Assembly (NCBI RefSeq): GCF_002019795.1
Contig: NZ_KV917381.1
Span: 2,388,068 to 2,452,067 of the forward strand
DNA length: 64,000 nucleotides
DNA from: Bacillus alkalicellulosilyticus
GTDB lineage: Bacteria; Bacillota; Bacilli; Bacillales; Bacillaceae_F
Direction of reading: 5' to 3'
Position 1 is the stretch's first letter. Each line of letters begins with the position of its first letter. Positions 17,217 to 30,283 of this stretch are shown here, piece after piece. The translations under genes and the position numbers were made by a program. The notes below the pieces were generated by a model. It saw nothing but the letters and a program-made list of their open reading frames with translations. It was not told where the DNA came from and ran no database searches.

Positions 17217-19775
17217 TTTGACATAATTGCTCATGATTTGATGAGGTGGCACAGGTTTGCTAAATAAATAACCTTGAGCTTCCAAACATCCTTTTCTTTT
17301 TAAAAAGCTCAATTGTTCCGTTGTTTCTACTCCCTCTGCAACCACATTCAAATCTAAAACATTTGCTAAGTTAATAATCGTTTCAACAATTCCAGCGGTT
17401 TTTGGGTCATCAGTAATTCTTGCAATAAAAGAACGGTCAATCTTTAAAATATCAAAAGGGAATGACGTTAAATAGGATAAAGAAGAAAAGCCTTTTCCAA
17501 AATCGTCAATCGCAATCTGCACTCCCAATTCTTTTATTTCTTTTATTATTTTTATAGTCTCTTCCGTTTCGTGCATCATAATACTTTCAGTTATTTCTAA
17601 TTGTAAGGAATCTGCATCAAAATTAGTTTCGATAATAATCTTTTTTAATTGGTGTACAAAGTCCTCATTGTTTAGTTGTTTAACTGATAAATTCACATTA
17701 AGATTTAAATGAGGCAAGCCCGCTTTTCTCCAACGGTTTACTTGTTTGCAAGCTTGGAATAAAACCCATTCTCCTACTTGATTAATTAATCCTGTTTCTT
17801 CAAAGTATGGAATAAATTCATGTGGTCCAATAATCCCTTTACTTGGATGTTTCCATCGCAGTAATGCTTCGACACCTTCAATCTCTTCACTAAGACAATT
17901 AATGATCGGTTGATAATATAACAGAAATTGATTTTCATTCATTGCGCAGCGAATTTCTTTTTCGAGTTTTCTTCTCTTTAAGAATACTAGGTTTATTTCA
18001 TCTGTGTAGAATTGATACGTATTCTTCCCATTTTTTTTGGCAATGTACATTGCCAAATCCGCATGGTTTAATAGCTTTTCAACTTTTTCACCGTCTGAAG
18101 GATATTGACTAATCCCCATACTCGTCGTCACTCTTATTATTTTCCCATCAACGATAATATTTTTATTAAATTCATTTAGAATTCGTTTAATATAGTTTTC
18201 AATGTCTGAACTAGTATTAATATCTTTGAGCAAAATGCTAAATTCATCACCTGAAACTCTAGCAAGAACTCCATTAGATATTATCCTCTTTAACCGATTT
18301 GAAATCTCAATCAAAACGCTGTCAGCCTGTGAATGACCATACGTATCATTAATCATCTTAAAATTATCAATATCTAAAAATAACAAAGCTAATTTAGAAT
18401 TATTTCTTTTTGCAAATTCCAATGCCGTTTGACATTCCTGTGTAAACTTACTCCTGTTTGGCAGTTGTGTCAAAGGGTCATGATATGCTAAAAATTTCAT
18501 TCTCTCTTCTGTTTTTTTTCTTTCCGTAATATCCCGACATATGGCTTGTATAGCTAGCTTCTCTTGAAATTCTATCAGCCGATAAAGCACTTCTACATCC
18601 ATGATTTCTCTATTAACATTATAAACTTTAATATTAATAGGGACATGAGTGGTTACTTTTTTATCAATGACTTGTTCACGAAGAAGTTTACTAGAGTCTA
18701 TGTCATCCTCATGGATAATCATATCTATCGGAATACCGTTTAACTGGTCTGGTTCACTGTAACCTAGTAAAGAAGCACCTGAATTGTTTATATAAAGGAT
18801 TTGATCTTTATCAAATACAACAACTGCATCGGGAGAGAGTTCAATGAGTTGTCGGTATCGTTCCTCACTTTCTCTTAGTGCTAATTCACTAGTCTTTCTT
18901 TCTTTTATATTACGAGCAACTATTATAACAGCTTCAACCTCTCCACTATTACATAATATCGGTGAACCTGTCACTTCACATGGAATTAGTTCTCCATATG
19001 CATTCATAATATCAAATTCAACTTGATTCGATTGTTTTGTCGTAATGATTTGGTTAAATAATTTCCGTGCTTGGACCTGGTCCTTTGATTGTATGGATGT
19101 AAAAACAGAAGTGCCATACATATCAGTCACACTTATCCCTAAGATGGCACGACTTGACTGCGTTGTGAATTTAACGTTTCCTTCTAGGTCAACAATATGG
19201 ATAAGTTCCGACATATTATCAGCTAAAATTTGATACTTTTGTTGAAGTTCACTCGTATTCTTTCGTTCAATTGCTAAACTAGATAGAGAGGTAAATTTCT
19301 CAACAATAACTAACTCTTCTTCAGTAGGGTTTCTTGGCTTATCTGAGTATAAGGCAAAAGTCCCTAGTAGTTTTTGTGTCGCACTAAATATCGGTTTTGA
19401 CCAACAAGAATGTAAACCATACTTTAGCGCGTTTGTTTTATAATCATCCCACAATGGATCACGGGCAATATCCGAAACAAAGACGGTCTTTCCATAGTAT
19501 GCTGCTGTTCCGCAAGAACCAACGTTAGGACCTATTTTTGTGCCATCAATTAAGTTTAAGTATGAAGAAGGCAAACTCGGACCAATGGCATTACCGATTG
19601 TTTTTGTTTTTTCATCGTAAATCATAATAGAACATTTTAATTCTGGTATAATCGATTCTATCGTATACGCTATATCTTTTAAAATTGCTTTATAATCTAG
19701 ATCTTCTCCAGAAATTTTTTCTAAAAGAAAGTTTACTTTCTCTAATGTATCAATATATTGGTTGACTGATAGCAT
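17193..19775 (-). CDS. Cyclic-di-GMP enzyme: GAF-PAS-PAS-GGDEF-EAL
   Basis: 860 residues: GAF (about 1-170), two PAS domains (about 180-425), GGDEF (about 430-595) with signature SGDEF, and EAL (about 610-850). The EAL domain keeps EALLRW, the E-x-T-E motif EITESIM, DDFGKGFSSL and KIDRSF, so phosphodiesterase activity is likely. The first Gly of GGDEF is Ser, which is tolerated in some active cyclases. No membrane segment. The start at 19775 is used because GAGGA is about 10 nt upstream; an in-frame GTG at 19784 is too close. Standalone gene. Its terminator is formed partly by its last codons. Confidence 0.93.
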   Translation of the reverse strand: MLSVNQYIDTLEKVNFLLEKISGEDLDYKAILKDIAYTIESIIPELKCSIMIYDEKTKTIGNAIGPSLPSSYLNLIDGTKIGPNVGSCGTAAYYGKTVFVSDIARDPLWDDYKTNALKYGLHSCWSKPIFSATQKLLGTFALYSDKPRNPTEEELVIVEKFTSLSSLAIERKNTSELQQKYQILADNMSELIHIVDLEGNVKFTTQSSRAILGISVTDMYGTSVFTSIQSKDQVQARKLFNQIITTKQSNQVEFDIMNAYGELIPCEVTGSPILCNSGEVEAVIIVARNIKERKTSELALRESEERYRQLIELSPDAVVVFDKDQILYINNSGASLLGYSEPDQLNGIPIDMIIHEDDIDSSKLLREQVIDKKVTTHVPINIKVYNVNREIMDVEVLYRLIEFQEKLAIQAICRDITERKKTEERMKFLAYHDPLTQLPNRSKFTQECQTALEFAKRNNSKLALLFLDIDNFKMINDTYGHSQADSVLIEISNRLKRIISNGVLARVSGDEFSILLKDINTSSDIENYIKRILNEFNKNIIVDGKIIRVTTSMGISQYPSDGEKVEKLLNHADLAMYIAKKNGKNTYQFYTDEINLVFLKRRKLEKEIRCAMNENQFLLYYQPIINCLSEEIEGVEALLRWKHPSKGIIGPHEFIPYFEETGLINQVGEWVLFQACKQVNRWRKAGLPHLNLNVNLSVKQLNNEDFVHQLKKIIIETNFDADSLQLEITESIMMHETEETIKIIKEIKELGVQIAIDDFGKGFSSLSYLTSFPFDILKIDRSFIARITDDPKTAGIVETIINLANVLDLNVVAEGVETTEQLSFLKRKGCLEAQGYLFSKPVPPHQIMSNYVKNKLHVGR

Positions 19776-20113
19776 GATGCACACTTCCTCTTTTTATTCA
19801 GCACAATAGTTCTATCTTAAAAGTATATATTTTTATTATATGTTTAGAAGAATACTTTTACAATAAAAATAGTTCAAAAGGCATATATTATTTTTAACAA
19901 AAAACTATTCTTAATTACCTTTAGTGATGAAGCTAAAGAACACGTTAATGCAAATAATATAGTATATGGGGTTGTGTTGTAGTTTGTTTGAGATTAGGAA
20001 TTGAAGAGGTTATTACAGTTCAGTTGTAGTTGAAGAGGGAGTATAATTATATTTTCATAGTTTTGGAATCCAATACGGCTTGCTTTTCCATATTGGATTC
20101 CCTTTATTGTTTT
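19776..20113. other. Intergenic region
   Basis: AT-rich. Holds the upstream leader of the GGDEF-EAL gene and an inverted repeat at 20065-20101. No gene that I can support. Confidence 0.5.
20065..20101. terminator. Hairpin downstream of the DinB-superfamily gene
   Basis: Perfect 11-bp arms GGAATCCAATA / TATTGGATTCC, placed 12 nt past the stop at 20114. There is no strong T run on the minus strand, so it may act as an mRNA 3'-end structure. Confidence 0.55.
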
Positions 20114-20575
20114 CTAGTCTTTTGTTAATAACCGTCGGTACACTTTCATTGTTTCTAAATGTAAACCTTCGTGAAATAGAGTAAACGTAATTAAATCACG
20201 GATTGTAGGTAATGATAATTCTCCGATTTGCAACGGTTTTTCAAGCCTTTCATCTAATCGATTTTCAAACGTTTCTTTAATTCGCCCCGTTTGCTCTTGC
20301 AGTAATAATTGAAGGTCTGCAACCGATGGAGGTTGGCTATTCCAACTTTCTGGCTTTGCCCCATTTCCAAAGAATGAACTAAGGTCCCCTGCTAAGTTTG
20401 GAGCTTCCCCAGCACCACCAAAAATAATCATTTCTTGAATAACGTATAGATGACCTACATTCCACCATATATGATTTCGAAAACCCTCGGGTATAACATC
20501 ATACAAGCTGTCATCGGTAACCTCAATAAGTTTTAGTGTCTTAGATCTTGCAAACTTCAACTGATCAAAAACCAT
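20114..20575 (-). CDS. DinB-superfamily four-helix protein
   Basis: 153 residues. The DinB_2/YfiT-like four-helix bundle is recognisable from WWNVGHLYVIQE in helix 2 and FTLFHEGLHLETMKVYRR in the last helix, with three His placed for metal binding. The family includes thiol-dependent S-transferases and many uncharacterised members. The name derives from B. subtilis DinB and is unrelated to the DinB polymerase at 13400. GGAGG is upstream of the ATG at about 6 nt. Standalone gene. Confidence 0.88.
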   Translation of the reverse strand: MVFDQLKFARSKTLKLIEVTDDSLYDVIPEGFRNHIWWNVGHLYVIQEMIIFGGAGEAPNLAGDLSSFFGNGAKPESWNSQPPSVADLQLLLQEQTGRIKETFENRLDERLEKPLQIGELSLPTIRDLITFTLFHEGLHLETMKVYRRLLTKD

Positions 20576-21186
20576 TCAAAATCCTCCTTCTCCTATGTAG
20601 TCGATCTAATTATATCCAACCTTCTGAAAGTTTACTATTCTTATAGCACGAATAACTAAAATACCAACAAAGGTTCTATGATATAAATACCAAAAAACAC
20701 TTAACCTCATCAGGCCGTTAGTTATAATACTCCTTAACTCAACCTGATTCTTAAAATTTCTATTAATTACGGTACGTGAAATTATTATTGTAAACAACAT
20801 AACGTTAAGGTCGAGTGGCTACGTTGAAACGTACCAATCGACCATCTGGAAAACCCTTTATATATTCGATTACCTTTTCTTCTCAGGAATTGTTTTTTCT
20901 CCAATAGTACATGCGTGGATACTGTACAAATCGTACATAATCCTGAAGCAAAGAAACGCCAACGAAGCCAACCAGTTGCCAATCGATTGCCTTTAGCATC
21001 GTAACACTCTCCTCTCTCTCCATGTGTATGGTCGTGAGTGATTGTCTTATACTTCATGTATATGATGAAAAGTGCATTTTCGATATGACTTATACTAAAA
21101 ACCTTGCTTCTATTTTTGCTTTTCACTCTTCAAGTGAATTCTTAAAATCCAACAATGAACGATTTTAATGTAAGACTTTTCTCCAA
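20576..21186. other. Region between DinB-like gene and tRNA cluster
   Basis: Two minus-strand reading frames are open here (20606-20800 and 20785-21126), but neither has a ribosome site or a recognisable protein pattern. A nested inverted repeat lies at about 20811-20845 (GGTCG ... TACGTT / AACGTA ... CGACC). It might be decayed coding sequence. I do not call a gene. Confidence 0.4.
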
Positions 21187-21210
21187 AAAAAAATGCCCTA
21201 TTAGGGACAT
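21185..21210 (-). terminator. Terminator of the rRNA-tRNA operon
   Basis: ATG-CCCTA / TAGGGCAT stem (one mismatch) followed by nine T on the minus strand, 16 nt beyond the last tRNA. Confidence 0.85.
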
Positions 21211-21225
21211 TTGGATTTAAGCTAA

Positions 21226-21307
21226 TGCGGGTGAAGGGAGTCGAACCCCCACGTCATAAGACACTAGATCCTAAGTCTAGCGCGTCTGCCAATTCCGCCA
21301 CACCCGC
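21226..21307 (-). tRNA. tRNA-Leu (TAG)
   Basis: Class II tRNA with acceptor GCGGGTG, anticodon loop CTTAGGA and variable arm. CCA is not encoded. Last gene of the cluster. Confidence 0.95.
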
Positions 21308-21337
21308 GTAGTGGTATTATCTTAAAATACCTTAATA

Positions 21338-21413
21338 TGGTGAGCCATGAAGGATTCGAACCTTCGACCCTCTGATTAAAAGTCAGATGCTCTACCAACT
21401 GAGCTAATGGCTC
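21338..21413 (-). tRNA. tRNA-Lys (TTT)
   Basis: Acceptor GAGCCAT, anticodon loop CTTTTAA, T arm GGTTCGAATCC, encoded CCA. Confidence 0.97.
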
Positions 21414-21437
21414 TAGATATATTATGAAACTCAAGAG

Positions 21438-21510
<73 letters not shown>

Positions 21511-21515
21511 ATATA

Positions 21516-21591
21516 TGGTGGAGGATGACGGGATCGAACCGCCGACCCCCTGCTTGTAAGGCAGGTGCTCTCCCAGCTGAGCTAATCCTCC
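21516..21591 (-). tRNA. tRNA-Val (TAC)
   Basis: Acceptor GGAGGAT, anticodon loop CTTACAA, encoded CCA. Its first 17 nt recur twice just upstream inside 129-bp repeats. Confidence 0.97.
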
Positions 21592-21849
21592 GCAGTATTG
21601 ATGAAGCTAATTCATAGTAGTACCCTGTTTCTTCCTCTTCCCTTACTCCAAGGACGTTTATCCGTCGAAACAACTCGTCGCTTACTCATGATGTTACGCT
21701 TGTAGCTGAGCTAATCCTCCGCAGTATTGATGAAGCTAATTCATAGTAGTACCCTGTTTCTTCCTCTTCCCGTACTCCAAGGACGTTTATCCGTCGAAAC
21801 AACTCGTCGTTTACTCACGATGTATCGCTTGTAGCTGAGCTAATCCTCC
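21592..21849 (-). repeat. Two tandem 129-bp repeats, each with a tRNA-Val 5' fragment
   Basis: Units 21592-21720 and 21721-21849 are nearly identical. Read on the minus strand, each opens with the first 17 nt of tRNA-Val (GGAGGATTAGCTCAGCT; 21704-21720 and 21833-21849) and then turns into unrelated sequence (ACAAGC ... GAGTTGTTTCGAC ... GAGGAAGAAACAGGG ... AGCTTCAT). The fragments cannot fold as tRNA. A diverged relative (23449-23576) carries a tRNA-Ala fragment at the same point. Confidence 0.9.
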
Positions 21850-21891
21850 GTAGTATTTACAAATGCTAATTTTTTTAATATAGATATTTAT

Positions 21892-21966
21892 TGGTGACCC
21901 GTACGGGATTCGAACCCGTGTTACCGCCGTGAAAGGGCGGTGTCTTAACCGCTTGACCAACGGGCC
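21892..21966 (-). tRNA. tRNA-Glu (TTC)
   Basis: Acceptor GGCCCGT, anticodon loop CTTTCAC, encoded CCA. Confidence 0.97.
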
Positions 21967-21973
21967 ATCATCA

Positions 21974-22064
21974 TGGCGGAGAAGGAGGGATTTGAACCCT
22001 CGCGCCGCTTACGCGACCTACACCCTTAGCAGGGGCGCCTCTTCAGCCACTTGAGTACTTCTCC
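21974..22064 (-). tRNA. tRNA-Ser (GCT)
   Basis: Class II, long variable arm, anticodon loop CTGCTAA, discriminator G, encoded CCA. Confidence 0.96.
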
Positions 22065-22067
22065 ATT

Positions 22068-22143
22068 TGGCTCCACAGGCAGGACTCGAACCTGCGACCG
22101 ATCGGTTAACAGCCGATTGCTCTACCAACTGAGCTACTGTGGA
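22068..22143 (-). tRNA. tRNA-Asn (GTT)
   Basis: Acceptor TCCACAG, anticodon loop CTGTTAA, encoded CCA. Confidence 0.97.
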
Positions 22144-22146
22144 ATA

Positions 22147-22223
<77 letters not shown>

Positions 22224-22248
22224 ATATCATACATTTTAAACACAAAAA

Positions 22249-22322
22249 TGGAGCGGGTGATGGGAATCGAACCCACTACATCAGCTTGGAAGGCTGAGGT
22301 TTTACCAGTAAACTACACCCGC
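22249..22322 (-). tRNA. tRNA-Gly (TCC)
   Basis: Acceptor GCGGGTG, anticodon loop CTTCCAA, encoded CCA. Confidence 0.96.
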
Positions 22323-22419
22323 ATTTTGAATAAAGATTATTTATTATTTTATATCTATTTTGAATAACACGAATGAAACTGTGAATTTACGCAATTTCAA
22401 AATCATAAGTAGAGATTTA

Positions 22420-22496
22420 TGGCGCGCCCGAGAGGAGTCGAACCCCTAACCTTTTGATCCGTAGTCAAACGCTCTATCCAATTGAGCTACGGGCGC
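22420..22496 (-). tRNA. tRNA-Arg (ACG)
   Basis: Acceptor GCGCCCG, anticodon loop CTACGGA, encoded CCA. Confidence 0.97.
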
Positions 22497-22539
22497 ATAT
22501 AATAACTAGTTTTGCCTAATTATTAAAAAATTATTTAAG

Positions 22540-22625
22540 TACCGAGGGCCGGACTTGAACCGGCACGATAGTCACCTACCGCAGGATTTTAAGTCCTGTG
22601 TGTCTGCCAATTCCACCACCCCGGC
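22540..22625 (-). tRNA. tRNA-Leu (TAA)
   Basis: Class II, acceptor GCCGGGG pairing with CCTCGGT, anticodon loop CTTAAAA. CCA not encoded. Confidence 0.95.
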
Positions 22626-22655
22626 ATGTACAAGAACAAAGTAAATATATAATTT

Positions 22656-22730
22656 TGGAGGCGGCACCCGGATTCGAACCGGGGGATAAGGGTTTTGCAG
22701 ACCCGTGCCTTACCACTTGGCTATGCCGCC
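22656..22730 (-). tRNA. tRNA-Cys (GCA)
   Basis: Acceptor GGCGGCA, anticodon loop CTGCAAA, encoded CCA. Confidence 0.97.
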
Positions 22731-22746
22731 AAGCCTATATCTAAAT

Positions 22747-22821
22747 TGGAGCGGAAGACGGGATTCGAACCCGCGACCCCCACCTTGGCAAGGTGGTGTT
22801 CTACCACTGAACTACTTCCGC
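22747..22821 (-). tRNA. tRNA-Gly (GCC)
   Basis: Acceptor GCGGAAG, anticodon loop TTGCCAA, encoded CCA. Confidence 0.97.
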
Positions 22822-22829
22822 AAAAAATA

Positions 22830-22904
22830 TGGCTGGGCTAGCTGGATTCGAACCAGCGCATGACGGAGTCAAAGTCCGTTGCCTTACCGCTTGGCTATAG
22901 CCCA
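22830..22904 (-). tRNA. tRNA-Gln (TTG)
   Basis: Acceptor TGGGCTA, anticodon loop CTTTGAC, encoded CCA. Confidence 0.97.
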
Positions 22905-22909
22905 ATAAA

Positions 22910-22986
22910 TGGGGCGATTGATGGGAATCGAACCCACGAATGCCGGAGCCACAATCCGGTGCGTTAACCACTTCGCCACAACCGCC
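22910..22986 (-). tRNA. tRNA-His (GTG)
   Basis: Anticodon loop TTGTGGC, discriminator C, and a genome-encoded extra 5' G at 22986, as expected for tRNA-His. Encoded CCA. Confidence 0.97.
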
Positions 22987-23003
22987 ATATATATCGTTAA
23001 AAG

Positions 23004-23079
23004 TGGCGGTCCCGACCGGGATCGAACCGGCGATCTCCTGCGTGACAGGCAGGCATGTTAACCGCTACACCACGGGACC
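23004..23079 (-). tRNA. tRNA-Asp (GTC)
   Basis: Acceptor GGTCCCG, anticodon loop CTGTCAC, encoded CCA. Confidence 0.97.
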
Positions 23080-23102
23080 AAATACATTTGTAGATTGTTT
23101 TT

Positions 23103-23179
<77 letters not shown>

Positions 23180-23269
23180 ATGGTATGAAAGTAAATAGAC
23201 GATGTTATTTCTTCGAAGAGCTTGTGTCTCTTCCTCTTCTTGTAATGCTTCTTTGCTGAAGTGAAAATA

Positions 23270-23362
23270 TGGCGGAGGAAGAGGGATTCGAACCCCCGCG
23301 CGGTTTAACCCGCCTGTCGGTTTTCAAGACCGATCCCTTCAGCCGGACTTGGGTATTCCTCC
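23270..23362 (-). tRNA. tRNA-Ser (TGA)
   Basis: Class II, 93 nt, anticodon loop CTTGAAA, discriminator G, encoded CCA. Confidence 0.96.
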
Positions 23363-23372
23363 GCAAAAAATA

Positions 23373-23448
23373 TGGTGGAGCCTAGCGGGATCGAACCGCT
23401 GACCTCCTGCGTGCAAGGCAGGCGCTCTCCCAGCTGAGCTAAGGCCCC
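23373..23448 (-). tRNA. tRNA-Ala (TGC)
   Basis: Acceptor GGGGCCT, anticodon loop TTGCACG, encoded CCA. First tRNA after 5S. Its 5' 17 nt recur in the repeat immediately upstream. Confidence 0.97.
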
Positions 23449-23576
23449 GAATTTTTAATGAAGCTTAATCAATGTAGGTCCCTGTTTCTTCCTCTACTCG
23501 CTTCTCTAGAAGGCTATGTGTCGAAACAACTTGTAGTCAACTCTAGATGTCTTGCTCGTAGCTGAGCTAAGGCCCC
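23449..23576 (-). repeat. Repeat with a tRNA-Ala 5' fragment
   Basis: 128 bp between 5S and intact tRNA-Ala. On the minus strand it starts with GGGGCCTTAGCTCAGCT (17 nt of tRNA-Ala, 23560-23576), then ACGAGC, AGTTGTTTCGAC, GAGGAAGAAACAGGG and AAGCTTCAT. These blocks match the tRNA-Val-linked repeats in order and spacing, while the intervening bases differ. Confidence 0.85.
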
Positions 23577-23599
23577 GTGGTTTTAGTTTTTTTAATATA

Positions 23600-23715
<116 letters not shown>

Positions 23716-23816
23716 CTAGTTCCGATTTGGCGTAACCAAATCATGATTGAGTTGAACCATTTTTGATTCTCTCAAAACTAGATAGTATGCATTCGAGTCA
23801 TTCTTCGTCTTATTTA

Positions 23817-26769
<2,953 letters not shown>

Positions 26770-27242
26770 TCAGCTGGCTTATAAACAGCGGATTTCTTCG
26801 TCAGTTTCGCTTCTGCGGTGCTCGAGTACCCGTTAAACGTACACTCCGCTCCTCAAAACTTCACTTCCTCGAACTCCTTGTTTCTAATCCATCTGTAATT
26901 AACTGTCAATCAATAGATTGACATAAGACGATTGAAGAATTCTTGACTATCTCAGTTCTCTCTTCTCAACATCAATAGATGTTGATCCGGTAAAACTTCA
27001 ATTTCAATGCATTACTATCTAGTTTTCAAAGATCAAAGCAGCTAATTTGCTTACCTTCTTGATAAGCTACTCGAAACTACTACGTGCAGCTTTGCGACGA
27101 GAAAGCGACGCAAGGAGCGCGCAGGAGCACAAGGCATCACTGCATATTCTTACTTGAGAGATAACTCCCTCAAAACTGAACGAACAAAGCGCAAGCTATA
27201 GTTCAAACACAAGGTTTGAACTTCGACTAGAGTATTACTCCA

Positions 27243-28797
<1,555 letters not shown>

Positions 28798-29254
28798 AAG
28801 TGAGTTGATTAAGCTCATAAAAGTGTTACTTTCGCAACTTTTTGTCATTTTACAATGACGGGTTTGCCATTTTGCAATGGCAATGAGATATCATGAATCT
28901 CTTTCGCTTGGCTTTGTTCTGTTCAGTTTTCAAAGAGCTATTTGTTCAAGTCGTTTTAGCGACAAGAATCTAATAATACCATTTCATCAATAATATATCA
29001 ACTGGTAAAAACAGGAGAACACTATCAAAAATGTAATTTCAAAAAAAGCGACAAAAATAATACTAACAAACTTTGATTACAATTACAAGCATTATTTCCA
29101 CTTATAAAAACTAACTCAAAAGTGACAAGTAATAATATAGCATAATATTTATTGTAGTTCAAGATTAATTAAAATAAATCTTTGTCTTTTAAAAAAACGT
29201 ATGAAAACGAGCGTAATATACAAAAATACTAATAAAAAGCAGGTGAATCCCTCT
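28798..29254. other. rrn leader and promoter region
   Basis: Two short hairpins (GTCATT / AATGAC and GCCATT / AATGGC, 28843-28882) and the 5' processing arm lie in the 16S leader, followed by three candidate promoters (28973-29128). The divergent small gene starts at 29255. Confidence 0.7.
28973..29128 (-). promoter_or_regulatory. Three candidate tandem rrn promoters
   Basis: Minus strand, upstream to downstream: TTGTCA-16-TATAAG (29101-29128), TTGTAA-17-TAGTAT (29060-29088), TTGATA-17-TATTAT (28973-29001). Tandem promoters are usual for Bacillus rrn operons. The downstream one is the best match; the middle one is the least certain. Confidence 0.7.
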
Positions 29255-29452
29255 ATGATAAAAGCAATATCAAGTTGGCTTATGGATATGAAGCAGAAAA
29301 AAATCGAAAATATGAAAACACTTGATTTATGCCCAGATTGTCACGGAAAAGGTTTTATGGTCTATCCAGCAGAACATTACTTCACTACTAGTTATGAGTG
29401 CGCTGGCTGTAACGGTACTGGAAATTTTTCAGAATGGTCTAGTCAAATGTAA
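29255..29452 (+). CDS. Small DnaJ-like zinc-finger protein
   Basis: 65 residues with two CxxCxGxG knuckles (CPDCHGKG and CAGCNGTG), the type found in the DnaJ central domain, separated by about 22 residues; together they can bind one zinc. No J domain. The start at 29255 is preferred because AGGTG lies 9 nt upstream; the earlier ATG at 29201 has no site. Divergent from the rrn operon. A terminator follows. Function unknown; tiny CxxCxGxG proteins occur in many bacilli. Confidence 0.7.
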   Translation: MIKAISSWLMDMKQKKIENMKTLDLCPDCHGKGFMVYPAEHYFTTSYECAGCNGTGNFSEWSSQM

Positions 29453-29461
29453 CGAAAAATG

Positions 29462-29496
29462 GAGAGTACGTTTTAACAATCTGTACTCTCTTTTTT
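29462..29496 (+). terminator. Terminator of the zinc-finger gene
   Basis: Perfect 8-bp arms GAGAGTAC / GTACTCTC followed by T6. Confidence 0.9.
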
Positions 29497-29978
29497 GACT
29501 AGATAACCGCATTGAGTTTTACTTCATCTATATAAAAAGAATTCCTCTGCCTGAAAATATCATTTTTAGTATAGCTGACCTTGAAATGGCCTAGCCGTTT
29601 CATATCTGTTCTGAACAACCAACTTCCATTCACCGAAACTAACTCCCAAACCACAACACTATATTTCATCTATATAAAAGGCAAAGAATTCTTGAACATT
29701 TAAAATCGTTACATGCGACATCTGTATAATGCCTGAGTAAAACCCAATGCATGATAGTTATCTAGTTTTCAATGAGCTTCCTGATTTCTGTTTTACTTCT
29801 TAATGCTTAGTATATTTTTATATATACCTCATTTATAAAGACTTAAACTCAGAACAAGCCTTACTAGCTTGGTCTTTTTTTTATAAAAAAAATGCGCCCA
29901 TTTTAACTCTTAATATAAACACTTTTTATAGTGTTACATAATAATAAAGTAACCCGTTTCGAAAGGTGGTGTTAGATT
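29497..29978. other. Intergenic region with rrn-like remnant and hairpin
   Basis: GATAGTTATCTAGTTTTCAA (around 29753-29772) resembles the rrn processing arm near 27011. A CAAGC / GCTTG hairpin followed by T10 lies at 29855-29883. No gene seen before the YjcZ-type ORF. Confidence 0.5.
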
Positions 29979-30128
29979 ATGCATTACGGTTACGGAGCAG
30001 GTTACCCATATGGTGCAGGAATGCCAGCTACACCAGTTGCAGGGCATGGTGCTGGACGCGGTTTTGCGTTAGTTGTAGTATTGTTCATCTTGCTAGTAAT
30101 AATCGGTGCATCTTGGACTTCTAAGTAA
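29979..30128 (+). CDS. YjcZ-type sporulation peptide
   Basis: 49 residues: Gly/Tyr-rich N terminus (MHYGYGAGYPYGAG), then one hydrophobic segment GFALVVVLFILLVIIGASW, a near-exact fit to the YjcZ family of tiny sporulation membrane proteins found in multiple copies across Bacillaceae. AAAGGTGG lies about 11 nt before the ATG, and a terminator follows. Its molecular role in spores is not known. Confidence 0.9.
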   Translation: MHYGYGAGYPYGAGMPATPVAGHGAGRGFALVVVLFILLVIIGASWTSK

Positions 30129-30140
30129 TGCACTGTTGAG

Positions 30141-30170
30141 AAGGGCGCGCTTCTATGTGCCCTTTTTTTA
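30141..30170 (+). terminator. Terminator of the YjcZ-type gene
   Basis: AAGGGCGC / GTGCCCTT stem (one G-T pair) and T7. Confidence 0.85.
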
Positions 30171-30283
30171 GTGTACGTTAGAACAAGTACATACTACATT
30201 TAAAAGCTAAAAGACGAAAAGCGGTACTTATGATAAGATAATGGAGGATATATTGTAGTATAAAAAAGAAAGGTGTTATATAA

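Noticed and set aside
17193-19775. Inactive diguanylate cyclase call based on SGDEF
   Set aside because: Ser at the first position is tolerated in some active GGDEF domains, so inactivity cannot be claimed.
20114-20575. DNA polymerase IV by name (DinB)
   Set aside because: It is a four-helix DinB-superfamily protein; the polymerase is the separate gene at 13400-14473.
20606-21126. Two overlapping minus-strand open frames (64 and 113 codons)
   Set aside because: No ribosome site, no recognised domain, Cys/Arg-rich composition unlike neighbouring proteins. A short YDAKGNRL match to YD repeats is most likely chance.
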